From Georgenia_A wangjunii (GTDB taxonomy: Bacteria; Actinomycetota; Actinomycetes; Actinomycetales; Actinomycetaceae): a stretch of 64,000 nt of DNA. Below the pieces are notes generated by a model. It saw only the letters and a list, made by a program, of their open reading frames with translations. It searched no databases and was not told the DNA's origin. Within the stretch, counting starts at the first letter, position 1, and every line of letters begins with the position of its first letter. Position numbers and translations under genes: made by a program. This document shows, piece after piece, positions 53,412-62,303 of the stretch. The stretch lies in assembly GCF_036421915.1 (NCBI RefSeq), contig NZ_JAZGOM010000001.1; one strand, 5' to 3'.

Positions 53412-54277
53412 AACTCTCCGATCTCCCCCATGTGGTCTCGCAACTCGTCTACGGTCTGCCTGACCCAGCCGCGAGCCACTTCGTCCTGTGTCTCGGCACT
53501 CGCGAGCCCCACGATCCGTATGCGGTCGAGCACCATGTACTTCAGCGCCAACTCATCCCAGACCGGGCCTGAGGAAAGGGCTGCCGGGGTCGCCAAAGCT
53601 GTCATCGGATCAACATCGATGGCGAGCCATGAGCCCCAGAGCCGCGTGTCCACGTCCATGCCTTTGGCCAGCAGATTCTCCTGCAAGGTGCACTGAACGA
53701 GGATGATCGGGAAGCCGGTCCGACCATCAGGGAACGGGCGCCACGCGACGACATCGACTCCGCCGTCCTTACGTCGCGGCTGCCGGTAGCCCTTTCCAAG
53801 GTCTACGCCAACGTTCGTGGCCAGCCATTGGATCGCCAGGTCAAACTCTGGCGGACGGCCGACATCCGACGGCCAGCCAAAACGAAGTGCACGGCCCTGT
53901 TGCCCCCAGAGGCCCATAGTTGCATCAACAACGACATTCTCGAAGATGACGGCCATAACCTCGTCTGGTGCCGCATTAAGGTACCTGCGAACAGGATTGC
54001 CGGGTGCCATGAGAGCGATCGTGGCGTACACGGATTTGGGCGCAAAGCCCAAAGACTGAACCGCATACTCGTCGTGGATCTTGAAGGGATAGCGGTCGCC
54101 GAGGATGCGAGCTCGCCGAGCCATCTCACGCACTGCAAGGCTTACGCGCTGCGGCTCGAGACCGTGGTGATTCTCGAAAAATCCGTTGAGTGGGTCAAGG
54201 CCAATCGGACGAGCCCCCCTTACCAGTAAGGCGATCTCTATCCAATCGGCGATGCGCTCGCGCCCCCGGATCGTCAC
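53408..54277 (-). CDS. Probable restriction nuclease, PD-(D/E)xK-like fold
   Basis: A 289-residue protein of a type found beside Z1 helicases and cytosine methylases. The best active-site candidate is around residues 168-198: a short basic stretch, then GGVDVVAWRPF with Asp175, then PIILVQCT with Gln195-Cys196 at the usual place of the E/QxK pair. The normal Lys is replaced or supplied from elsewhere (Lys205 follows). The N-terminal half is helical with many Arg. It overlaps its neighbours at both ends (ATGA). Nuclease activity is inferred from context and this partial motif. Confidence 0.68.
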   Translation of the reverse strand: MTIRGRERIADWIEIALLVRGARPIGLDPLNGFFENHHGLEPQRVSLAVREMARRARILGDRYPFKIHDEYAVQSLGFAPKSVYATIALMAPGNPVRRYLNAAPDEVMAVIFENVVVDATMGLWGQQGRALRFGWPSDVGRPPEFDLAIQWLATNVGVDLGKGYRQPRRKDGGVDVVAWRPFPDGRTGFPIILVQCTLQENLLAKGMDVDTRLWGSWLAIDVDPMTALATPAALSSGPVWDELALKYMVLDRIRIVGLASAETQDEVARGWVRQTVDELRDHMGEIGEL

Positions 54278-55377
54278 AATTCTTCAGCCTCGGCTTGGTC
54301 GACGACGTTCCGCATTGATTCCACGAGCGCCTCTAGATCTGAGAGGAGTCCAACGATCTGATTGTCCGTGGCGTACTCCGCGAGGTCATCACCCGCAGCG
54401 CCGAGCGCGTTCGTTGCTGCCGTCATCCGCTTGATGAGCCGCTCTCGCGGGTCCATGCCTACGCTCTGCACCTGCTGCCTCGCCTCGTCAAGGCTCTTGC
54501 CCGCCCGTAGTGCAGAGAGCCCGACCTCACTCGCAACAACGTTGCCTAGAGCACTCATCTGTCGCGAATCTGAAATGACCGGCTCAGCTTCTTCGTCACC
54601 GAAGACCCAGGAGATGAGTTCCTTCAGTTCCCCGACCTTGCCCTCGGGCACGGGCTCAGTGCCCGGCTCAAGACGTGATCCCAGTGGTGCGCTAATGTGG
54701 TCTCGAAGTCTGGTGTTGCTCATTGCGACGGTCAGCACCGAGAACGCCTTCTCAACCTCGCCCGTGCTGAGGCCTGCCTTCTCTGCCTGGGCGACAATTG
54801 CTTGGTCCCGGTAGAGATCTGCCGCCTTGCTTTTCGTAATACCTATGAGATCCGCGACCTCGGCAATGGTTCGGCCCTCTGCCACTCGTGCGGCGATGAA
54901 TCGTGCCTGCATATATGGCCGCCAGGCGAGCTTGCCGACGACATGCGCTCGTGAGACCTCGACATGTGTGGCAGCACGGTCCTGGTGAACCACGATCGGC
55001 ACGATGACGTCGGGGGAGATTGAAGCCTTACTGGCCACGCCCGCCCACTTAGACGGATCGGCGAACTCCTGCCGGATCTCAGGATGCGCCAGGCCAAGTA
55101 GCGCTGTCAGCCGCCGGTTCCCCTCAACGACGACGTACGTGTCGTCCCCGTCGGCGCGAACCGCGATGAGGGGCTCCGCCGCGAAGAAGCCGTTGTCAGC
55201 AATTGACTGGGCGACCGCGAAGGCGTCGAAGCCCATCTCAAGTACGACGGCGAGGTCTGCCTGCTCGCCGCCGCGTAGCGATTCAGGCAGCCGAGGGTTG
55301 TAAGGGTCGAGCAAGAGCGACGAAATCGGGACCTGCATAGGAATTCCCGAACGGACTCCGGACTGGCTCTCGGTCAT
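54274..55377 (-). CDS. ParB/Srx-fold protein with HTH
   Basis: A 367-residue protein. The N-terminal ParB-like domain has LLLDPYNPRLPESLRGG, GFFAAEPLIAVRA and VVVEGNRRLTALLGL; EGNRR (85-89) corresponds to the phosphate/nucleotide-binding motif of the ParB family, many of whose members bind CTP. A helix-turn-helix follows (GRTIAEVADLIGITKSKAADL, about 158-180). The C-terminus is helical and acidic. Encoded between Z1 helicase and nuclease with ATGA overlaps on both sides, it may act as DNA clamp or sensor in the system. Such a protein is not the partner usually described for Z1 helicases. Confidence 0.82.
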   Translation of the reverse strand: MTESQSGVRSGIPMQVPISSLLLDPYNPRLPESLRGGEQADLAVVLEMGFDAFAVAQSIADNGFFAAEPLIAVRADGDDTYVVVEGNRRLTALLGLAHPEIRQEFADPSKWAGVASKASISPDVIVPIVVHQDRAATHVEVSRAHVVGKLAWRPYMQARFIAARVAEGRTIAEVADLIGITKSKAADLYRDQAIVAQAEKAGLSTGEVEKAFSVLTVAMSNTRLRDHISAPLGSRLEPGTEPVPEGKVGELKELISWVFGDEEAEPVISDSRQMSALGNVVASEVGLSALRAGKSLDEARQQVQSVGMDPRERLIKRMTAATNALGAAGDDLAEYATDNQIVGLLSDLEALVESMRNVVDQAEAEEL

Positions 55378-58217
55378 GCGATTGTGGCCTTTCGAACGAT
55401 CTGACGGTCACCAACGTGAACTGCCAAGGTGAGAATTTCGGTCGCAGGGTCGTCACGGCGCGCTACCCGGTGGACCTGAATCACAACAGAACTGCTGTCG
55501 TTTTCGATCCCTCCGATCACCCGGTCACCTGGATACGACGGACCTGAACCGTTTCGGATGTTGTCGCGTCCCTGGAACAGGTTTACGAAACCGGTCTCCA
55601 TGTCCCACTTGCGGATTCGTGGCGCTCCGTTTTCCTCCATTAGGATCACCGGGACTGTCTGTGCCTGGTGAGGATGACGTTCGAGGCCCTCCATCACGTC
55701 GCGGAGCCGCCATGACGGCCCGTACTCGTCCGCGAGCCAGTTAGCGAGCAACGACTCGCGTGCCGTTGAGACCGGGAGTTCAAGCGTCCGGAACGAGAGG
55801 CGGCCGTAATCTACTAGAGGGGCGTCGAAGAGCCCGAGCCGATCCAAGGTGCCCTGATTGGCTGTACGGGCCTCCTCATCCAGCCGCGGCAGCCTGATCG
55901 AATACCAGCCCTGGCCGGTGTAGGAAATCTGGCTGAGCACGGCGTCTCTGGTTGGCTTCATACCTTCGGGGAGGAGCAAGCCGATCTCATGGGCCCAGGA
56001 ATGGACGGTGCCACCGCTGTCGACGTGGTCTTGAAGTTGGGCACGGAGGTCATACTCGGTGAACACGATGTCGCGCAGAGATCTGATCGTTCTCTTGGTA
56101 GCGAAGAACTGGCAGTATGGAAGGTGGTCTCGTCGGTAGCCGAACGCGCGTGCACGTTGCTCGAGCGTGTCCACCTGGGCGCTTGGCGGGCGGTTCATGT
56201 AGGTGACCGTTAGGCCCTCGACGGTGAAACCTCGGTCGAGTTTGTTGCCCCCGATGAGGATGTGCACCGGGGTCGCGTTCCACTCGACTTTGTTGAGCGC
56301 GCTCGTCGAGTTGACCAACCAGAGCGACGTCTCACGCAAGGCCCACCGCACCCGGTCGAGGAATAGTTCATCCGCAAGATCTGGTGCTCCGCGCTGGCGA
56401 AGGATCGCTCGCTCGCTCTTCACCGCGTCAGGGAGGTCGACCACAGCGGATGCCTTGTCCGCTGTGTTGCGCCACTTGCGGAGTTCGCGCTCAACCAGGA
56501 ATCGGTACCGCTCTTGGACGTCGTTTCGCTGAGTCGAATGCACAAGCATGCTAACGGGCGCCGCGTCCGGCTGCCGGTCGATCAACATGGCCGCGCCAGC
56601 GACGAACGAACCCAAGGCGGCCGTAAGGCTGCGGGGAAGTTCAAGCGGCAGGCTCTTGGTCGCCTGTTCGTCGAGCAGGGGAACATCGCGGATCACCTGG
56701 TCGGCGAAATCGACAAAGAATTCGCGACCACCCGTGTAGCCACTCCCCGGCTGCAGGAATTCAACGAACTCTGGGCTCAGGAGCTCGTCTGCGTCGAGCA
56801 TCAGCGGCGCGTATGGGGTTGCGGTGTATTGCACATAGAGATGTTTCGGCACCCGGCTTCGCAGAATGCGGATCGCTTCGTACGTCTTGCTTTCTGCTGT
56901 TGAGCTCGTGTTGAGTGAGGCCTGATCGGCCTCGTCGTCAACAATCAGGACTGGGGTCTGCTCGATTCGCTCAACGTGGTCGAGCGCGCTGGCCAAAGCA
57001 TTCAGGCGGCCAGCATGCTTGAGCACCGGGATAAGAACGGCGCGGCCGCCAGCAATGCGGTCAGCGATGCGCTTTGCAGCCGTGATGCCTGATGGGTTGA
57101 CTTCCGTAACCCATCGGTAGTCCTTCCGGGACTGCGTACCTAGCGCCGCCTCAAGCCGGCGCTTGTTCTGATCGAGCAGGAGGTTCGTGCCGCCAAGAAG
57201 TGCGATGATTACTTGGTAGCCCTGGTCCGCGGCCGCCGCAATGAGTGCGGTGATTGACGTCGTCTTGCCCGACTGGACATAGCCGAGCGCAAGAACTGTC
57301 TGATTGTTAAAACCCGAGCGCTGTGGTCCCCGTTCGAGGATCGACAACGCAGATTTCCAAACTCGCAAGCGGCTCTCATCGTCCATGCGTGAGGTCAGTT
57401 GCTCGTCAAGACGCAGTGCCTCGGGCCCAGCGACGGCCTCCTGGTTCACAGACTCTCCCTCGATCAGAACGGTGCGGCGTATGTCGTTCCACCTGCCCAG
57501 CCGTCCGCGGAGGACTCCGCTCGAGGGAGCGCTGGGCGCGTGCTCACCACGCCACTCGTCATAGCCATGGAACGTTGCTGTTGGACCGGCATGCTCAATG
57601 TACTTCTTCGCGTAGTGCCACAGGTCGTCATCAGTCCAGTGCGACTGGTAATCCCGGCCGTCGCGGCGAGGGCTCTCGACGCCCGCCATGCGGCAGGCGC
57701 TTGCCCACCCATAGATCTGTTCAATGCGAGCGGCACTGGGGCCTCTCACCTCGCCTTCGTCGACGAGTTGCTGATAGCCGTTTCGTGACAAGGGCCATTC
57801 GTATGTGCTTGCAGACTGGATCGCACCGACGATGTCCTCTTCGGACCACCGAGTTGCGCCGCTCTTAGGGCCGCCGAGGTAGGCGCTGAGCTCCTTACCA
57901 CCAATGCGTCTGACGGCTGCCTCATCCGTCCCGACAAGGACAGCCAGGTCGTGGTGTGAGCGTGCTAGCCCGGTCGCGACCACCGAAAACAAGCGCCCTC
58001 GTAATCTACCGTCCTTGTCCTCCTGGGCAGAGCGTCGCGCTGCCAGCACTACCGCTCGATCGACACCGCCCATCTTCTGGATGATCTGTCGCGCTCGCTC
58101 GCGCGTGATACCGAACTTTCTGCCGATCTCCTCAAGTCCTGCCCCTCCTCGACGCAGTTCCAGAATGTCGCGGTTGCGCTCCTGAGTTGGCGCAGCCCGT
58201 ACCTTCTTGCTGCTCAT
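55374..58217 (-). CDS. Z1-domain SF2 helicase-like ATPase with N-terminal DNA-binding modules
   Basis: A 947-residue protein, first gene of the leftward operon. Residues 28-49 form a sigma-region-4-like helix-turn-helix (EEIGRKFGITRERARQIIQK). Two repeats resembling homing-endonuclease-associated repeats follow (about 124-181 and 194-250). The SF2 core has Walker A GYVQSGKTT (312-320), Walker B VDDEADQ (426-432) and YTATPYA (464-470). The Z1 signature GGNKLDRGFTVEGL is at 656-669 and an arginine-finger-like QRARAFGYR at 687-695. Z1 helicases occur in restriction-type systems with cytosine methylases. The ATG is at 58217; the stop overlaps the ParB-like gene (ATGA). Confidence 0.92.
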   Translation of the reverse strand: MSSKKVRAAPTQERNRDILELRRGGAGLEEIGRKFGITRERARQIIQKMGGVDRAVVLAARRSAQEDKDGRLRGRLFSVVATGLARSHHDLAVLVGTDEAAVRRIGGKELSAYLGGPKSGATRWSEEDIVGAIQSASTYEWPLSRNGYQQLVDEGEVRGPSAARIEQIYGWASACRMAGVESPRRDGRDYQSHWTDDDLWHYAKKYIEHAGPTATFHGYDEWRGEHAPSAPSSGVLRGRLGRWNDIRRTVLIEGESVNQEAVAGPEALRLDEQLTSRMDDESRLRVWKSALSILERGPQRSGFNNQTVLALGYVQSGKTTSITALIAAAADQGYQVIIALLGGTNLLLDQNKRRLEAALGTQSRKDYRWVTEVNPSGITAAKRIADRIAGGRAVLIPVLKHAGRLNALASALDHVERIEQTPVLIVDDEADQASLNTSSTAESKTYEAIRILRSRVPKHLYVQYTATPYAPLMLDADELLSPEFVEFLQPGSGYTGGREFFVDFADQVIRDVPLLDEQATKSLPLELPRSLTAALGSFVAGAAMLIDRQPDAAPVSMLVHSTQRNDVQERYRFLVERELRKWRNTADKASAVVDLPDAVKSERAILRQRGAPDLADELFLDRVRWALRETSLWLVNSTSALNKVEWNATPVHILIGGNKLDRGFTVEGLTVTYMNRPPSAQVDTLEQRARAFGYRRDHLPYCQFFATKRTIRSLRDIVFTEYDLRAQLQDHVDSGGTVHSWAHEIGLLLPEGMKPTRDAVLSQISYTGQGWYSIRLPRLDEEARTANQGTLDRLGLFDAPLVDYGRLSFRTLELPVSTARESLLANWLADEYGPSWRLRDVMEGLERHPHQAQTVPVILMEENGAPRIRKWDMETGFVNLFQGRDNIRNGSGPSYPGDRVIGGIENDSSSVVIQVHRVARRDDPATEILTLAVHVGDRQIVRKATIA

Positions 58218-58499
58218 GGACTTCAGACTTGTCCACGCTCGGTAAGCCTTACATTGCCGCGGCCCGGCTCTCGAACTATTGCGCTCACGTCTCTGGTGCT
58301 TCCGACTCGGCAGGTGTCTCGATCAGGGCGGTACGTCATCGGGAGGAAGCCTATCGAGCCGCAGCAAGTCTCTGGCACACGACGCGCGAGTGGACTCCTT
58401 GCGCGCGGCATGGTGGCGATGCGCGCGCGAGGGTGAGAGGTATCGGTGGAGCCCCGGTCGACTGCAGCACGTTGCGGCGCACCCCGGCCGCCGTCACCT
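58218..58499. other. Upstream region of Z1 operon, no gene seen
   Basis: This 282-base stretch should hold the promoter of the Z1 operon. I could not single out a convincing promoter or operator. No coding frame with recognisable protein is present on either strand. Confidence 0.45.
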
Positions 58500-58790
58500 G
58501 ATCCGGCGTCGGGGCGGATGAGTGGCGCTCGGCCTCGCGATACCGCCGCGGAGATCTTGCGGGCGCGAACCGCACGCCCTTGGCTGGTGGTTCCACGTCA
58601 CTATCCCCTGCGGGCCCAGCGTCGCCGGCCCATCGACGTCGCATTTATGCGAGCGTGCGTAGCAGTCTGTTGATGACGGGTACTTCTGATACGGCTGCCA
58701 GGAGCACGGTGTGGAACCTCGCTCGGACCGCCGTTGTTGCAGAGCCAGATTAGCTGCGAACCTTGCCCGCTACATCGCCAGAACCCGTGT
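58500..58790 (+). pseudogene. vsr: Decayed second vsr gene
   Basis: From ATG 58518 the frame reads MSGARPRDTAAEILRART, then RRRPIDVAFMRACVAV, clearly parallel to the intact Vsr at 50665-51150 (MSTLRRRDTAPE, TIDIAFTRAKVAV). It stops at a TGA (58671-58673). After a frameshift, the Vsr zinc-site motif FVDGCFWHGCPEHG can still be recognised in degraded form (VDDGYF, stop, YGCQEHGV), and further on RARLAANLAR. It therefore carries at least one frameshift and one nonsense change. It lies upstream of the Z1 operon, on the opposite side from the intact vsr. Confidence 0.8.
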
Positions 58791-59196
58791 GCTTCCAGAA
58801 CTGTCAAGTCGTGCGACGTTAGTAGGCCCGGGTTGATGGGATCTTGTCGAGGATCTCGGTCGCTTCTGTGGTGTCGGGTTTAGTCTGAGCGCTTTTAGTT
58901 GTGGCCGCCGATGTCGATGGTGATGCCCCTATGGCACGCACACCGACCGGGACAAGGACGGCGTCCGCTGCGAGAACTGACGTGCCGCGCATCGAAAGGG
59001 ATGCGAGCGCTGACGTACGGCGTTCCTTGCACGGAGTTGCCGGGGCGTTCCCACGGAAAACGCCTCGGCTCCACCTCACGCGCACCCGGCCCGGCAGGCT
59101 CACGACCGGTTCGGGAGGCTGCTGGTACGTGCGAGCCCGCAATCTGCGCCAGCCTGGATGCGAGCCACCGCAGCAGGGGAGCGTGGTCTGACCCGT
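58791..59196. other. Right edge of island, no gene recognised
   Basis: A 406-base stretch between the vsr remnant and the flavoprotein gene. Composition returns to high GC near 58900. Short frames exist on both strands, but none has recognisable protein, so they may be remnants of insertion events. No att-like repeat was found by eye. Confidence 0.4.
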
Positions 59197-61248
59197 TCAG
59201 TAGATGTTCCGGTCCTCGCGGAACCTGCGCCAGACGTTCTCGAAGAAGTCGTCGTCCTCGGGGATAGGCCGGATAGGCCGCCAGCGGAAGGCCGGCGTGC
59301 CGGCGTAGTCTGGCACGCCGTCGGGGCCCGTCTCGGACCACGACGTCTCCTGGATCTCCCCGCTGAGCGCGCCGTCGTCGAGCGAGAAACGGAAGATCTC
59401 GGGGAGGTCGAGCTCGTCGGCGGCCCGCTCGCTGTGGCCCACGAGCGGCAGCGTGCCCTCAGGGTCGGTGTAGAGGACCGAACCGCGGCTGCGCCCGCCG
59501 TGCTCGAGGTAGTCCGCCATGGCGGCGAGGTAGATGACCTGGCTCGTCATGATGTCGCGGATGAGGAACGTCCGGTTGATCGATCGGCGGCTGCTTGCGT
59601 CGGCCGAGACGAGGGTCTCGTAGCGGCTGAGCTTGTCCCGCACGCGCACGAGGGCCTCGGCGACGCTCTCGCGTGAGCGCACGACGCCGGCGTGGGAGCT
59701 CATGAGCTCCGTCGTCTCGCGCAGCAGCTCGCCGGTGTTGTCGGGGGTGCCGGCCTCCGCCGTCGAGCTCGCCGCTGCGAGGAGCTCGCGGGCGTGCGCC
59801 AGCGGCCCGGAAGCGGCGACGGCGAAGGCATCGACGTCGAGCGGGTCCTCGGTGCGCCGCGCGGCCACGAACTGCGCCGCGCGCGTCGCGCCCACCTGGC
59901 CGCTGTTGAGCGCCGCGCCGCCGGGGCGGTAGACGCCGTGCGCTCCCGCGGCCTCGCCGACGGGGAAGAACCCGGCGATGTTCGACTGCCACCAGTCGTC
60001 GACCGCAAGGCCGCCGTTGTTGTGCTGCGCGCACACGGCGATCTCGAGCGGGTCCGTCTCGAGGTCCACCCCTGGGTTGCGCCCGAGGTAGAACTCGTAC
60101 GCGGGCCGGTTCATGTGCTGGAGCCGCTCGATGGGCGTGCCGAAGAGCACCCCGGCCCGCTCGAGGTACTGACGCGCCTCGGGCGAAAGCGCGTCGGCGT
60201 CGAGCTCGCGGCCCATGGGGTTGGAGCGGAAGTCGAGGAAGACGCGCCGCCCGCGCAGGACGGTCTCCTGGTAGACGAGGAGGTCGACGATCGAGGACCC
60301 GTCGCGCGCCTTGCGGATGTCGAAGGGCCACTGGTAGCCCTTGAGGAAGATCATCGAGAGCTGGCGGCCGTAGTCCGGCAGGTGCTCAGTGAGGAACTCG
60401 CGCTCGTCGTTGCCGTCCGCGTCGGTCGAGATGAAGCGCGGCAGGACCTGCATGTACGTCCCGGAGACGTTCCACCGCGGCTTCGTCGAGGCGAGCCCGA
60501 ACTGCCACTCCGTGAGGTTCTTGCCGTGCACCCCGGCGCGGTAGGCGGCCCCCGAGGCCCCCCACTGCCCGTGCGGGTAGACCGCGTCCGCGTACATCCC
60601 CGCCGGCCCCCCGACGGCGTAGATGAGGTTCGTGCACCGGAAGAGGATGAACGGGCTCTCGCCGTCCTGCGGCCGCACGTCGGTGCGCAGGCACAGCAGC
60701 CCCGCCACCTCGCCGTCGGAGACGACGATGTCGACCACGCGGCACGCGTCGAACGTCGGCGTCCCGTGCCCGCGGACGCGCTTCTCGAGCTGCTCGACCA
60801 TCGTCTTGGAGGTGAACGGCCCCACCGACGTGGCCCGCCGCCGGGGGTCGTGGTCCGTCTTGTACCCGATGAACTCCCCGGACCGGTTCTGCGGGAACGG
60901 CACGCCCGCCTCGCACAGGTGGAGGAAGCACCGCGCGGAGAGCGCGGCCTCGGCGAGCGCGATGTCGCCGTCCATCGACCCGCCCGCGAAGAGCGTCTCG
61001 GCCATCTCGCGCACCGAGTCGCCGTCCCCGCCGGAGAGGGTGAGCTTGTAGTACGTCTGCTTGTCCGAGCCGGCGTTGCGCGAGGCGCCGGCGTTGACCT
61101 TGTCGGTGACGACGACGACGTCGTCCTGCCCGAGCTGGACGAGGCGGTCGGCGGCGCAGTAGCCGGCAGCGCCGGTGCCGACGACGACGGTGTTGGCCGT
61201 GACGACGGGGACGTCGGCGCCGGCGATGCGCAGGGTCTGGGTGCTCAT
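59197..61248 (-). CDS. Fumarate reductase/succinate dehydrogenase-type flavoprotein
   Basis: A 683-residue FAD-dependent oxidoreductase. The FAD-binding motif TVVVGTGAAGYCAADRL is near the N-terminus, GASRNAGSDKQTYYKL follows, and NGGLAVDDWWQSNIAGFFPVGEAAGAHGVYRPGG is the family motif around residue 420 that contacts FAD and substrate (key residues His/Gly/Glu). I chose ATG 61248, which has GAGGAC before it; GTG 61275 overlapping the SDR stop would add nine residues. It is downstream of the SDR in a locus with KDPG-type aldolase and KDG-type kinase, so it may oxidise a sugar acid or polyol rather than succinate. No iron-sulfur partner is adjacent. Confidence 0.85.
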   Translation of the reverse strand: MSTQTLRIAGADVPVVTANTVVVGTGAAGYCAADRLVQLGQDDVVVVTDKVNAGASRNAGSDKQTYYKLTLSGGDGDSVREMAETLFAGGSMDGDIALAEAALSARCFLHLCEAGVPFPQNRSGEFIGYKTDHDPRRRATSVGPFTSKTMVEQLEKRVRGHGTPTFDACRVVDIVVSDGEVAGLLCLRTDVRPQDGESPFILFRCTNLIYAVGGPAGMYADAVYPHGQWGASGAAYRAGVHGKNLTEWQFGLASTKPRWNVSGTYMQVLPRFISTDADGNDEREFLTEHLPDYGRQLSMIFLKGYQWPFDIRKARDGSSIVDLLVYQETVLRGRRVFLDFRSNPMGRELDADALSPEARQYLERAGVLFGTPIERLQHMNRPAYEFYLGRNPGVDLETDPLEIAVCAQHNNGGLAVDDWWQSNIAGFFPVGEAAGAHGVYRPGGAALNSGQVGATRAAQFVAARRTEDPLDVDAFAVAASGPLAHARELLAAASSTAEAGTPDNTGELLRETTELMSSHAGVVRSRESVAEALVRVRDKLSRYETLVSADASSRRSINRTFLIRDIMTSQVIYLAAMADYLEHGGRSRGSVLYTDPEGTLPLVGHSERAADELDLPEIFRFSLDDGALSGEIQETSWSETGPDGVPDYAGTPAFRWRPIRPIPEDDDFFENVWRRFREDRNIY

Positions 61249-61271
61249 GCGGGCGTCCTCACGGTCGGGGC

Positions 61272-62045
61272 TCACAGGCGGGTGATGTGCATGCCGCCGT
61301 CGACGTTGACGACGTCACCGGTCGAGTACGGCATCTGCCCGGCCGCGAGCTGGGCGACGGCCCCGGCGACGTCGGCGGGGCGTCCCCAGCGCGGGATCGG
61401 CGCGAGACCGCCCGCGAAGAGCGCGTCGTACTTCTCCTGGACGCCGGCCGTCATGTCCGTGGCGACGACGCCGGGCCGGATCTCGTAGACGACGATCCCC
61501 TCGGGCGCGAGGCGCACGGCCCACAGCCGGGTGGACATCCCCATCCCGGCCTTGGAGATGCAGTACTCACCGCGGTTGGTCGAGACGGCCACGGCGGAGA
61601 CGGACGAGACGTTGATGATCGTGCCGACCGGCGTCTGTGGGAGCTCGGTGAGCGGGCCCCGCTGCTCGATCATCGTGCGGGCGACGAGCTGGGTGAGGAA
61701 GTACGGGCCGCGCAGGTTGATCCCGAGGACGCGGTCAAAGCTCTCTGTGCTCGCCTCGAGGATGTCCTCCCGGACCGTGGGCGCGACGCCCGCGTTGTTG
61801 ACGAGCAGGTCGATGCGTCCCCACGCCTCGAGCGTCGCGTCGACGTACCGCTCATGGTCGGCCGGCTCGGCGACGCTCCCGCGGACGTACATGACCTCCC
61901 CGCGCGTGCGCAGGTCCGCCATGAGCTCCGCCGGTTCCTCCCGGGTGGCGAGGATGGCGACGGCGTACCCCTCGTCGAGCAGGCGGGTGGTGATCCCCAG
62001 ACCGATGCCGCGGTTCCCCCCGGTCACCATGGCTACCTTCGGCAC
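61272..62045 (-). CDS. Short-chain dehydrogenase/reductase
   Basis: A 257-residue classical SDR. The NAD(P) motif TGGNRGIG is at residues 8-15, NNAG at 83-86, and the catalytic set Ser148, Tyr161, Lys165 (NVSS, then YCISK). The C-terminus has STGDVVNVDGGMHI. It is first in the leftward pair with the flavoprotein and divergent from the aldolase-kinase pair. A sugar, sugar-acid or polyol substrate is likely; the general 3-ketoacyl-reductase label should not be taken literally. Confidence 0.9.
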   Translation of the reverse strand: MPKVAMVTGGNRGIGLGITTRLLDEGYAVAILATREEPAELMADLRTRGEVMYVRGSVAEPADHERYVDATLEAWGRIDLLVNNAGVAPTVREDILEASTESFDRVLGINLRGPYFLTQLVARTMIEQRGPLTELPQTPVGTIINVSSVSAVAVSTNRGEYCISKAGMGMSTRLWAVRLAPEGIVVYEIRPGVVATDMTAGVQEKYDALFAGGLAPIPRWGRPADVAGAVAQLAAGQMPYSTGDVVNVDGGMHITRL

Positions 62046-62130
62046 GCGCTCATCTCCTTCGACGACGACGACGGCGGATGGGACGTCCCACTCCGCCTGC
62101 GGCCATCATGACCGACTTGCCGCGCTGAGA

Positions 62131-62143
62131 GCAAGCGCTTTCC
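62131..62143. promoter_or_regulatory. LacI-type palindromic operator 1
   Basis: GCAAGCGCTTTCC has the perfect centre AAGCGCTT, the core recognised by LacI/CcpA-family regulators. It is about 86 bases before the SDR gene start. A second copy lies 90 bases downstream, suggesting one regulator governs both directions. Confidence 0.7.
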
Positions 62144-62213
62144 GGCGCGGGTATCGGCGGAAACGCTACGGGCCGAGCGCCATGCCGCCCCCGTGCGAGC
62201 CGTCGCGGACCCC

Positions 62214-62241
62214 TTGTGCGGGAAGCGCTTTCTGTTACCGT
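62214..62241 (+). promoter_or_regulatory. Promoter of aldolase-kinase operon overlapped by LacI-type operator 2
   Basis: TTGTGC (62214-62219) and TACCGT (62236-62241) form a -35/-10 pair with 16 bases between. The operator GGAAGCGCTTTCT (62221-62233) fills the spacer, so a bound LacI-type protein would block RNA polymerase. No regulator gene is visible in the window. Confidence 0.6.
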
Positions 62242-62303
62242 GGGCCCGGTCCTGGTTCGCCGTCGAGCTTCGGCGGAGCCGTGCAGACGAAGGAGTCCCC
62301 CAC

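Noticed and set aside
58819..59142. Leftward 107-codon frame at the right island edge, considered as a transposase remnant
   Set aside because: No transposase or integrase motif could be read and no inverted repeats were found around it.
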